Positions 44,633 to 55,256 of a stretch of DNA of 64,000 bases are shown here, piece by piece. Source of the stretch: Aspergillus flavus (Eukaryota; Ascomycota; Eurotiomycetes; Eurotiales; Aspergillaceae); assembly GCF_009017415.1 (NCBI RefSeq), contig NC_092406.1:2914001-2978000 (forward strand), in the 5' to 3' direction. A program made the translations under genes and the position numbers. Positions within the stretch are counted from its first letter, which is position 1, and each line of letters starts with the position of its first letter. The notes below the pieces were generated by a model. It had not been told where the DNA came from. It made no database searches and was given only the letters and a program-made list of their open reading frames with translations.

Positions 44633-47320
44633 CTTGAAGACCACAGAAAAGAAAAAAGACTGTAAAAGGAGAGAAAGACTTTTAGAAGTGGCAGACGGAG
44701 GACAAAAGAGTCCAATGGCGGTGTGGTCAAGAGCCGGAGACACTGGATCGTCGCGCAATTGCAGGACCAGAATCTGAGATTTGAGGCTCGGGAAGTTCAG
44801 GGAAAACGCTCTCTCCATTGGGTCACGTGCACAACAGCACTGTTGACATGCCATCCACAATTTCAACGGCCCGACCATGAACAATTGTGCATACTTACAA
44901 GTCCACGCCATGATATACTAGGCGACTAAATAGGAGCTCGCTAATATCACTAACTGATTACTAGGCGATGAGTTACTATTATCCCATCATACAGTTGTCC
45001 AGGGAATTCAGGCTTTCACACCTCGATGGAGTCTACACTACCGGTCCGATCAGTCAATCATGAGATTTTATAGGTATATACGAAGTTAAATTGGCCAATT
45101 CATCAATTAATGGCTACTTCGATTGGCTGCTCTGACTTTAACTAAGCCATCATGGTAAAACGTCTATTGTCTAATCCGGCATTGATATACACATCGTTTT
45201 TGTTATCACGATGAAATATGTTTACTTGATATCTCGCAAATGACGAAAACTGCAACAGTCTTTAGACGGTCGGGGCTTTCGTGTAAATCAAACAGTCAGA
45301 GAGCCAAGCGTGACCTGATAGGAACCAGTTCGCTCTGACAATAGCTCTTCATGGAAAGCATGAAAGCATCAAATCAATTGGATGCAAGATATATCTTTAC
45401 TTCCCGCTTACAGCAAGTGCGGGTCTTTGCTGAGATCTGATATCAACCGGTCAATGGATCAGAGAATTGGAATCTTCCGTATTGAAAGTTATGCTGTTGA
45501 GAGCTCTTGAAAGTTTAAAATGCCGGAGAATCTACCAAAGCCATAGCTACGACAAATATGGCCCCGCCAAAATCTCCGAGGACATACGAAATACTGGGTC
45601 GAACCTATTAGAGATGGAGCTAGCTACTTTCCAGAGATTGGCGAGTCTTTTCTATACTAGACTCGATCACCCCCGTGGGCTCTTCCTGAGTGGTCTCGCA
45701 CCGTTAGACGAACAATGCTCAAACTCCAACATATGAAGCCTTGAGATTAAAATGAAAAAGTGCAAGAGATGAAGCACTTTTATACGCTCATATTATCGGC
45801 AAACTCTGGTCAGATGCTTATCTTGGGAGATATTCGCTGACATGCTATCTATAGGGCCCTATGGAGTATGACAAGTGAGGTCCCGAGGCGTTTCTCGCGT
45901 GAGATTGGTTCTATACCCGAGGCAGCTTAAATTGTGGTATGAGGATGCATTAAGCTTTTCTTCTAGAATCTCTCTAGAAGTTCCTAGAGCAAGAGAGGCT
46001 CATGGCGAGTGGACTGACAAAATCGCTGGCCAATCGCAGCGGGTCGGCGTCATTTATGACATCTTTAGATTGCCCTAGGCAACACTATCGGCGATGTGAC
46101 ATTGAAAGGCATTTGTTCAATCATCATTCGTGGCGCAGGAAAGTCATTGAAGAGTATCACATTAATTAAAGGCGACTCAAAGAAGTTATATGCCAAATAT
46201 ACTGCGAGTGTACCCTATAAACAGATATATATTAGGGAGCCGATTTGATGCATGGCTCTTTGAGACGCGATCCCCGAGCTATGACGCTTTTCGGGAACTT
46301 AATGTTAGGGAATCATACATGCCCTCTTTGTAATCTGCTGTATTCGATTGATTATATTGTTGTAGGACACTGCCGCTCTCTATATGTAGCTGTAGGACGG
46401 AGAGCACCTTCGATATGTAGTAGCATCTCATCAATCCGAGGCAGGTCGAACCATATGACTTTCGGAAGACCCGAGTAACGACTTACAGTGAAACCGAGAG
46501 GAAGAATAAATCCGTCCTATGACTGTTCACAACTTGATGACCGAAGAGGGATCGAGAGTTGCCGAGTGAACCCGTGAGCATGTCGGGGTGGATACAAGAG
46601 TATCGAACAGTCTTCTGGATTCTCCACCAAAGAAGGCGACGTTTCCACCGGAGAATTACCCCTCTGGGAACAATCCCACTGAACTATGGTTCTGGCTCAG
46701 GCACCAAAACCAATGAATGCTACATGATTTGTTGGACAAAAAATTTGATAATGCTTGTGGATTCGGATTTTCTTATTCAATTTTCTTGTGGAGGCGCAAG
46801 ATGTATCGAAAATGCGCGTTTTGTGGTTTGTTCAATGATCACCAATGGCTAAATCCCTATTTAACCGAAAGAACCCTATGTGATTCTGCAGCATATTGGT
46901 TTCAGATAGAGATAGATAACCCAGTTATCAGTTTAGAAGCGTTATCTTTGTCTCATGGGCTTCACGTTTTGAGGACATATTATGAAGTCATTGAACAAAA
47001 TAACATTTCTTGAAGCATTTTTATCAACCATCATGATGCTCGAAGCTTTAGTAAACAACAAATGGAATTCGTTAGAGGCTATTCCACATCATCATTTCCA
47101 AAGTTTCTCCCTGAGAGAGACTTTGTATGCGCAACCCTTTCCCATTTTATCAATGGTCCAGGGTCACGAACCCGCTCCTGGTTCCTATAGTTTCCTAAAA
47201 CAACAAATGTGTCTGCAATAGAAAGACGGCCAAAGATATTCCGTTCGAGGTCCCGTACATATTGAGGCTACACGCTCCAGATACGGTAATGGGCCAATTC
47301 TCCGAAGACTCAGTGAGCCC
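44633..47320. other. 2.7-kb gene-poor interval
   Basis: No gene is supportable on either strand. Short frames between 46.5 and 47.2 kb overlap on the plus strand but lack family motifs, codon bias or splice continuity. The stretch marks the boundary between the conserved block to the left and the sparser region to the right. Confidence 0.5.
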
Positions 47321-47327
47321 ATGACTT

Positions 47328-47388
47328 CCAATGGTGACCAATGGTGATGCCCCAGAAGTGACCCCGCGGGCGCGGGGCACCGGCTAAA
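47328..47388 (+). promoter_or_regulatory. ladA upstream element: tandem CCAAT, CreA-type sites and an XlnR-type site
   Basis: Within 61 bp: a tandem 10-nt repeat CCAATGGTGA at 47328-47337 and 47338-47347 (two CCAAT boxes); CreA-type SYGGRG matches as CCCCAG at 47350-47355 (reverse), CCCCGC at 47362-47367 (reverse) and GCGGGG at 47372-47377; and the XlnR core GGCTAAA at 47382-47388. The two GC-rich CreA-type sites form an inverted repeat with 7-nt arms and a 2-nt spacer. It lies about 310 bp upstream of the ladA ATG. Binding is inferred from consensus only. Confidence 0.6.
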
Positions 47389-47698
47389 TAAAATCTGGGC
47401 CAGTGATGGGTGCCACGATGCCTCCACTCCGTCCCGCAGGAAAGATGGAGCATGGAAAATGGAGCAGTGGTATCGGTTTGACGGTTGACCGTCTTTCGCA
47501 ATCGGGATCCTCAGTGACAATGCAAGCTGGGTCTGATTAAAAAAAAATATTCTCAATGCTCCGTCTTGGAGGGGTAGCTCCGTCGGGCAGCTATTAAAGC
47601 TTGTTGGTTCCCCTACTCTTCCTGCTTGTCCCTCTTGCTGCATTCTCTCATTCATCTCGATCCTCCTGACGTCAATAATCAGGTCTCCTTCGCACATC

Positions 47699-48906
47699 AT
47701 GGCTACTGCAACTGTACTCGAAAAGGCCAACATTGGTGTCTACACCAACACCAACCACGACTTGTGGGTCGCAGAATCGAAGCCGACGCTCGAGGAGGTG
47801 AAGAGTGGTGAGAGCTTGAAGCCCGGTGAGGTAACAGTCCAGGTTCGCAGTACCGGAATTTGCGGGTATGCTCTCTTGTTCCCTAGAGACATGTTCTCAA
47901 ACTGATGATTGGTGTCTAAAATAGATCTGACGTGCACTTTTGGCATGCCGGCTGCATTGGTCCCATGATTGTCACGGGAGACCATATCCTGGGTCACGAG
48001 TCGGCCGGCGAAGTGATTGCAGTTGCCTCCGATGTCACCCACCTCAAGCCAGGCGACCGTGTCGCCGTCGAGCCCAACATTCCCTGCCACGCTTGCGAGC
48101 CTTGCTTGACTGGACGTTACAACGGTTGTGAAAAGGTGCTTTTCCTGTCTACTCCTCCCGTGGATGGTTTGCTGCGGCGCTATGTCAACCACCCCGCTGT
48201 CTGGTGCCACAAGATCGGTGATATGAGCTATGAGGATGGAGCTCTGCTGGAGCCTCTCAGTGTGTCTCTCGCTGCAATTGAGCGAAGCGGCCTTCGCTTG
48301 GGCGACCCTGTACTTGTCACCGGTGCTGGTCCCATCGGTTTGATCACTCTCCTCAGTGCCCGCGCCGCGGGAGCAACACCCATTGTCATCACCGATATCG
48401 ACGAGGGAAGACTAGCCTTCGCCAAGTCGTTGGTTCCTGATGTTATCACCTACAAGGTGCAGACCAATCTGTCCGCTGAGGATAATGCTGCGGGCATTAT
48501 CGATGCTTTCAACGATGGCCAGGGTTCCGCCCCTGATGCCCTGAAGCCTAAGCTGGCACTGGAGTGCACCGGTGTTGAGAGCAGTGTCGCATCCGCTATC
48601 TGGAGTGTCAAGTTCGGTGGCAAGGTCTTCGTGATCGGTGTGGGCAAGAACGAGATGAAGATTCCGTTCATGCGCCTGAGCACTCAAGAGATCGACCTTC
48701 AGTACCAGTACCGCTACTGCAACACCTGGCCTCGCGCCATTCGTCTTGTGAGGAACGGTGTCATCAGTCTGAAGAAGCTTGTTACACATCGCTTCCTCTT
48801 GGAGGACGCTCTTAAGGCCTTCGAAACTGCTGCAGACCCCAAGACGGGAGCTATCAAGGTTCAGATCATGAGCAACGAGGAGGACGTGAAGGGCGCTTCA
48901 GCTTAA
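47699..48906 (+). CDS. ladA: L-arabinitol 4-dehydrogenase (pentose catabolic pathway)
   Basis: NAD-dependent medium-chain zinc dehydrogenase that oxidises L-arabinitol to L-xylulose in fungal L-arabinose catabolism. Exons 47699-47865 and 47925-48906 total 1149 nt, giving 382 aa. The intron splits GG/SDVHFW. The catalytic zinc site is Cys55 ([15 protein letters not shown]), His80 and Glu81 (ILGHESAG). Structural zinc cysteines are at 110, 113, 116 and 124 ([16 protein letters not shown]). The Rossmann segment is [22 protein letters not shown], and TDID follows, with the acidic residue that prefers NAD over [18 protein letters not shown] and [17 protein letters not shown] closely match what I know of Aspergillus LadA. 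Xylitol or sorbitol dehydrogenases are related but differ at these segments. Confidence 0.95.
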
Positions 48907-49937
48907 ATCAATAACTGCCGAAACGAACTTCAGTCCCGGTGTTAAAGGTAGTCAGTCACGTTTTATACCTTTTGTGTTTTTTCTGATATCATTTTCTGCA
49001 ATGATGAGTCATGTAATGTTATGATGATCGTTTAGATATATTGCTTTGAACTATAGACATTCTAGAAGAATTCTATTTCTTGAACTTTTCAATATCGGCT
49101 TGTGTTTTTTCTTCATTTGGATCGAAATAACTTAAACGCGTTAATTGTATTCCGATTCCGCAACTTATCTGAATATGGACTGCAAAGGCTGCTTTTGTAT
49201 GACCGCCGGTCAAGGACCTTGGGGGACACTTAGGCCTCAATGGCGACTAGTTCACTTTGAAGTGCCTGATTGAGTGTAAATTGATACACATTGATTTCGA
49301 CTCATTCGCCGTTGTAATACCCCATCGGAGCTTACCATCAAAGTGCTACCGATTCGCCAATGGGAGAAAGTGCTCTTATTATTCAGCGTTTTATCCTTGA
49401 TCTCAACAACGGTTTCAAGGGAGAAGCCTTGTTAGTACAACCCCATGTTCTCCCCAAGATAAGATGTAAAAGATACCCAAGCAACAAGCTCTTCATAGCC
49501 ACCTATTCCTATGGATACACGAGAAGAAAATAACGAATTATACAGGGAAACGTCCCACGAACTTCCAGGACGTGATATTTACCCCAGACTTGCCAGATCT
49601 CGCCCCATGCATGCCCAGACATGCAATGGGCACAAGCCGATGCTTGTAGTTGACTTGCACACGCCATGTGGGCCTTTTGCATGGCTGGCATTTGTTCCCT
49701 GTTCCACCTGGACATACATTGGTGTCCTTTTCAAGGTCCAGGCTACACGATAAATTTTATAAGGTTATGGAATACGAACCTTAGGGGTCCATTTCTGATT
49801 CACACTAACTCTGATGTCCAAACATACACTAACCGAGCCACAGGAAGACTCGGCCCGAACCTAAACGCAGCACAGTTTAATCAAACAAGAATCGTACAAA
49901 GGACAAGTGACTGCATCAGAGCAGACTCCATAACGTC
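48907..49937. other. Gene-free interval
   Basis: About 1 kb between the stops of ladA and the convergent prenyltransferase. Small frames at 49.5-49.9 kb on both strands lack any family signal. Confidence 0.5.
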
Positions 49938-51306
49938 TTAAAGGTGTCCCTGTATTGCGTCGCTGGAATATGACTTACTCCAGCCACCAGTTTCGAAGCT
50001 GTGTAAGTACACGCTTAGATACGCCTTTTGATCTCGGTAGGAGAATGATACCAATGATTGAAGATGGTTCATCTCGTTGATGTCTCCGTCAGGGCTGAAC
50101 GTTTGTTAGCATATTTGGACGAATGATGCCATGGATGGAGACTCACTAATAAGAGAAGAGATTGTCTTTGTAGGATTGTGCCATCTCCGTCCACCCTCTT
50201 CGGGCACAGAATGTAGCGACGGCGTCTGCGACTGCCGCGTCGCCTACGCCAAATGTATGGAAGTAGACCTGGGGTGCTGGGTACGGATCGTTTGGATGGA
50301 GAGTATAATTGACCAGTAAAGGAAGCCGTTCGTTGACTTTGGAGTTAAGTTCCAAGTAACCGCCATCCGGGAAGTGACAAGGCCCTTCAGGGATGTCGAG
50401 TAACTCCCATAGTTCTCGGAGTAGTTGCAAACCACTGATAGTAATGGGATCTTGACGTCGATATCCCAGTGTCCACAGACCCTCCAGGTGCGGCCAGTCC
50501 ACTGTCTGCTCAGCCACATAGATTTTGATCCGTGAGCGACTCGGGTCAATCAAGTCACAGGATATGAGACGGGCCGAAAGAGTCTTATCCTTGTGGGAGG
50601 TGATATAATCTTCCAGAATGGATAACGGAACAACGAGCTTTCGGTCCCAGTCCACTCTCCGAATCGAATCAAACATGAGTCGCTCAATTGGAATGCCGGT
50701 AGCAACCGATTTCAGATAAGGATACATGTACATCTTGACCTCGAATTTTCCACCTTTCAAGTCCACGCCTAGTTTGTTCTGAGTCTTAACTTGTCCCTTG
50801 TCCAGACCGTTGTCTCTAACGAACTTCGTTTCCTCTGCATCTAAAACCAGATCCTTCTTGAACTGGGCAAACCACTGGAGGTCAACATCAGAACCCAGCT
50901 TCGCGAGTTTTCCAAGACATTCCCAGATGACATGTGCATTGAAGGGGTCTTGCTCAGTCCCTGATAAAGGTCCGATGGGCTCGAATGCAAACCGCACGAC
51001 CGAATTAGAGCAATTCAGGCTCAATTCATAAGGTAGACCGAATCGGCTGAGGATGCTCATCCATCGGTCTCTGCCGTTTCCCGGATAGGGGCCCAGATAC
51101 GGAACCACACATTTGTGGTGGAGACAGAGATATGAGTATTGGGCATGAATGCCGTAGCCTGCATCCTTTAGGATTTTGGCATACATTGGCCCGGTACTGT
51201 GCCACCAGTCTCGCTGGTCCTCGTTTGCAAAATCTAAGATCTTGCTGAGAACCTGGAATGGTTCGAGTGCCGTGATATTGGGCGTTTCGTGCGGCATTTT
51301 TACCAA
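49938..51306 (-). CDS. DMATS-type aromatic (indole) prenyltransferase
   Basis: Transfers a prenyl group from DMAPP to an aromatic acceptor, usually an indole, without metal dependence for chemistry. Exons 50147-51306 and 49938-50094 (52-nt intron) total 1317 nt, giving 438 aa, the normal family size; an automated single-ORF call would lose the last 52 residues. By analogy with FgaPT2, the acceptor-anchoring Glu is Glu94 (PYELSLN) and diphosphate-binding residues are Arg105 (VVRFAFEPIG), Lys191-Tyr193-Tyr195 (FEVKMYMYP), Arg259-Lys261-Tyr263 (SRIKIYV), a Tyr in QVYFHTF and the last-exon Tyr pair in SYRDQKAYLSVYLHSF. All the expected residues are present, so it looks functional. No synthetase, P450 or oxidoreductase typical of an indole-alkaloid cluster is within 12 kb on either side; the acceptor cannot be predicted. 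Confidence 0.93.
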
Positions 51307-53867
51307 CCAAAAAACCTGGGAAGAGCAGTAGTGAAGATTCAGTGTGCTTACTGCAGTTTAAAAGCAATGATACAGAGATTGGCAAATTCCGGAGGAACAG
51401 GGGATACATATATATTCGGTCCATACTTCATTCCTCAAACTACCTTTGCAGACCTTGATCCGTTCACTGCTTGGCCTCCAGACACGGCAGAGACGCTCCA
51501 ACAAATGAGAAGCATTCAGAAATATCTTCTCTTGGATCAGGCGTGATATGTAAGCGCTAATATATGCAATTTCGTATTTGCTATCACACGGCTTGGCTGG
51601 AAGCCTGAAGAACCAACAGAATATATAAGGGACTGTCTTAATTAAGGAAATGGTTCATCTATTGACTATTAGCCATAACCCGAGCGCAGATGAATGATAG
51701 CCAATAATCTCGTAGAGTAATTGTTGGTAGCTCATCCGGGGACGAGGTATAACTACATGCACTCAAATTTATGCAACATGCAAATGGAATGTAGTCAAGT
51801 CTAATCAGGAATCCCTGTAGTAAAACAGTCCGCAGTTGGTGCTGTTTCATAGATAATCTGGATTAGTATCGAACGATACTTCTTATCGCCGCGTAGTGGT
51901 GTCATCCTGCTGACGAATTTACAACGGTCTCTCGGATGCTCATAAATGTACATATTATATTGGACGAAGATTGCCGCCGGCCAAGATAGTGTCTCACTTG
52001 GAATGTAGGAGTAAGAAAGTATGGTCATGGGTTATCAGGCTGACAGGATATAGGGTTCATCACTCTAAGATGGCCAGCTTACTGTCCTCGCCCTCGAAAT
52101 TCTAGGCCCCGGTTAGGTGCGGCTTCACGGGCAATTCTCACCCATGGATGATGCTCCTGCGAATGTTTCTAACGGAAGTTAGGCTAGCTGAAAGCTGTGG
52201 CTTTGAACATGCAAGCCGTTGGACTGAAAATGTCGATACACAAATTATGCCCTCTTCCTAATCGTGCTATGAAAACCTTGAGTACCCTTGTTTCATGTGA
52301 AAATCGACTAACTCTTGGACTTTTAACCTGATAATCCTCGGCTCACGTTATGTATGAGAACCAGTATTACTACTAGTAGGTCGTAAATGGAAGACTGCAT
52401 TCGAAGATTTTAGTCTTCGTGCGTAGGAAGCATGGGACCTATAATACTTACAATAATGTCTGTGGTAGTGCATATCTGGCAGCTATGTCCACCTTAATCC
52501 TTTTCAGGGGATTCTTCGTGAATGCGTGAGTATTGAATTGTTTGTGGACGGCACTGCAACTTCGGGAACCTACAAAAGGTGAGGATTGACACTCATCATG
52601 CTAGCCAATGCTCATTTACTGATATAATCTATGTTATATGTTATCCAGATATCAGGAATATTTTCCCAATTTCTGCGGCTTGTCAGAAACCGCTTCAGCA
52701 AGTCGACACCGTCACGAGTTTTCCCTATTAAGTTAGGTTTCCCTATACTGTGATGTGAATACAAAGGCTTAATTCTATATCTTCATACATGGTCCTAATA
52801 GAGATTTGGCATCTCCAAAACCACTATTGTAGCCTGTTTGTCATATCTTATTGTAGTCATATAATGCATACTATTGGTGTGTTCTGTGTTCTGCTGGCCT
52901 CCTATACACCATATGACATAGACCATGATAGCATTGGTAGAACTCAACAACTTCGTCGTGATATTCCGAGACTATGGACTCGACTACCATATCAAAATGT
53001 CTGCATTGCACTCGTAGCAATGTTCAAACGACTTACAGAACAAATGGTGTCTTCTAGGTACGTGTTCTTGAATAGCGCCTCGAGTTCTTGTCATTTATTA
53101 TGTACTCTGACTTCCTTCGGCCTCAGAAAAGAAGCGACAGTCACACACTCTAAGTATCCAACCAAGACGACCGCACTACTGATAGGATTCAGAACGAATG
53201 CACGAATTTGGTCGACGAGCGTGCTTCAAAAGATGATGCGAGGATTATCAGTGGCATCATCAGCGTACAGAAACTTGAAACCAAGAGTCATTGTAAGCAG
53301 TGACCAAAGGGCGTCGCAGCCGTCACGAAATACAAAATATATAGAAGAGAGTGAACCCAGTGGATGCGTTTGTGTCAAATCGGTTTGCACGCTCGGATTG
53401 TTGACAAAAGTGATCCTTTCCATCGGTTCGTAGCCCTCCACTATCATACAGACCCCGTCGCTGGATCTCAATAAGAAAACGATATACGACGAGTCGGATG
53501 ACCGGGGAAGTTGGAAAAGTGAGAGCGTGCCGCTGGTTTAGTGATTCTTGTCCTGCGAATGGAGAAAATGGACTTCCTTAAACCTCGATTCTCGAAGCGT
53601 GCATATCGTTCGAACTTTCTCTGAGTGATTGTACCAGGGGGCATCGTGGGATAAAGTCACCAGAACTTAAGCTTGTCTATGCAGAGTACATGGCTAAATC
53701 ACTCTTGGTTTGCCTGGTAGTCATAGCACATCAATCAACCCGGATCATAATGGCCATCTCCATCGAGTTCCCTGACACGTAAGCCGCCGAAGCCAATGGC
53801 AAAAACATCAAATCAATCAACTAATAGGACTATGAGAAGGTAACAAATAATTCCCCGAGGTAGAAAA
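51307..53867. other. 2.5-kb gene-poor interval
   Basis: It holds a possible 85-codon plus-strand frame beginning beside the prenyltransferase start (51289-51546) and a 214-codon plus-strand frame (52789-53433). Neither has a recognisable motif or fungal-like codon use. I assign no gene. Confidence 0.45.
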
Positions 53868-54406
53868 CTCACATGATTAGCAATAAAAGTCCAAGTTTAT
53901 AGATAAACCATCGATTCTGTAGTAAAAAATGCATAAACCAGAGTGAATAGAAGGAATGATCATAGTACGGCGGATTGCGGATCGTACAACTTTGCAACAG
54001 GCGGTGTAGTAAACCCTTGACCAGAAACAACGTCCACCAGAACGATTTGTGATGTCTTTCCATCACCCACTCGTATAGCTTTTTTTATCTTCAGGTGTAA
54101 AGCACAAGAGCCTACCGGGCCAGATAAAAGGTTCTTGGCTAGGCAGCGTTTTAAGACATCGGTGTTCTGTCTCTGGAGAGCTTCATCCGGACTAAGCATG
54201 AAGGTCTTGATCTGGGGTTTAAGTGGAAAGTATTCGAGAACAGAAAGTTCAAAACCCTCGACATACAGAAGATTCGATTTGGGTATATCATTCAATGTAT
54301 TATATTCCAAAGAAAGAGTCATTTCCCCTCGTCGCAGAGCGGCACAGTGGGAAACGAATGGCGGTGCCTCGACCTTAAAACTGGGGCCAAGATTTAAACC
54401 ATGCAT
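53868..54406 (-). pseudogene. Relic of a fungal protein-kinase-like gene (N-terminal fragment)
   Basis: An open frame from 54406 ends prematurely in the segment GDGKTSQIVLVDVVSGQGFTTPPVAKLYDP. This resembles the glycine-loop/beta-3 part of fungal kinase-like proteins, where AKLYDPLYFDH is typical. Immediately after YDP the frame reaches a stop, while a shifted frame continues PPYYDHSFYS, so a small indel near 53970-53985 is likely. No catalytic loop (HxD) or DFG-like segment was found downstream on this strand. The remaining part therefore appears lost or decayed. Family assignment rests on a short stretch and is tentative. Confidence 0.4.
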
Positions 54407-55256
54407 GTATATACTCTGCTCCCTTGTTCGCAGGTATACGCAGTAGCGTGCCAGTGGTCACTGGATCAGAAATCAGTGGGGCGAAAAGGGAAGCTCTGAC
54501 CGACCCTAACGGTCCTGGAGATTGCTTAACCCATAATTATAATTTTTTCAGGGCAAGAGAGCTGACCAGATCTTATTTCAGTGATAACTGCCGTTCATCG
54601 ATGCTGTGCTTTGTGGCAATCGTAGTTGTCCAGGACCAACCTTCCGTGAGGAGAAGAAAAATTGAAGGAAAGAAAACTATTAACCTTGGTGAGTAAGGCC
54701 ATTACATGGCGGGTAATAACCTGCAGGTCTATATCTATTGTAACAACTTGGTTGTCTGATTGATTGCCTGAACTCTCTATCTACAGCTGGACTTCATATG
54801 AATATTTGATACCGAGGTATTCAGAGAACTCAGTCATATTATCCAGAACCCGTGGCAGAATTGTCTCTATCACTATTTACTGCCTATGTCATGAGGGCTA
54901 GTGCTGTTGAACGATACAAAGCAGCTTCAGCTACTTAATTCTTTATCTTTTATCAGTCATTGTTGATTTCTGATAGTAGGTTTCTTGTATCTTATTAGCT
55001 ATAGAGAGTATCATTTATCATGAGCAGCGACTCGTTCCCATTTAATTGATAATGTCCGGATATTTGAGGATATGCGTGGTGTGTCCCGCCAGCTGGGCGC
55101 TGAGATGCCCCAACTCCTCTACTATAACCTGTCAACCGCTTTGTCTGAGTCCAGTAGTAGTAGGAAGTGTGAACCGAGCTTGTCTATAAGTCCACTATTC
55201 AACCCCGTCCCAATCCTCCACATATATAGTATAGTATAAATACACACTCAACAAAC
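54407..55256. other. Intergenic region
   Basis: About 850 bp between the kinase-like relic and the permease stop. AT-rich, with no gene visible. Confidence 0.5.

Noticed and set aside
51289..51546. 85-codon plus-strand ORF overlapping the prenyltransferase start
   Set aside because: Its second half looks somewhat protein-like (IFGPYFIPQTTFADLDPFTAWP) but it has no family, and its first codons overlap the opposite gene's start. Not enough support.
52789..53433. 214-codon plus-strand ORF in the sparse interval
   Set aside because: No recognisable motif, no helical periodicity or splice continuation, and amino-acid content typical of random AT-balanced sequence. Left unannotated.
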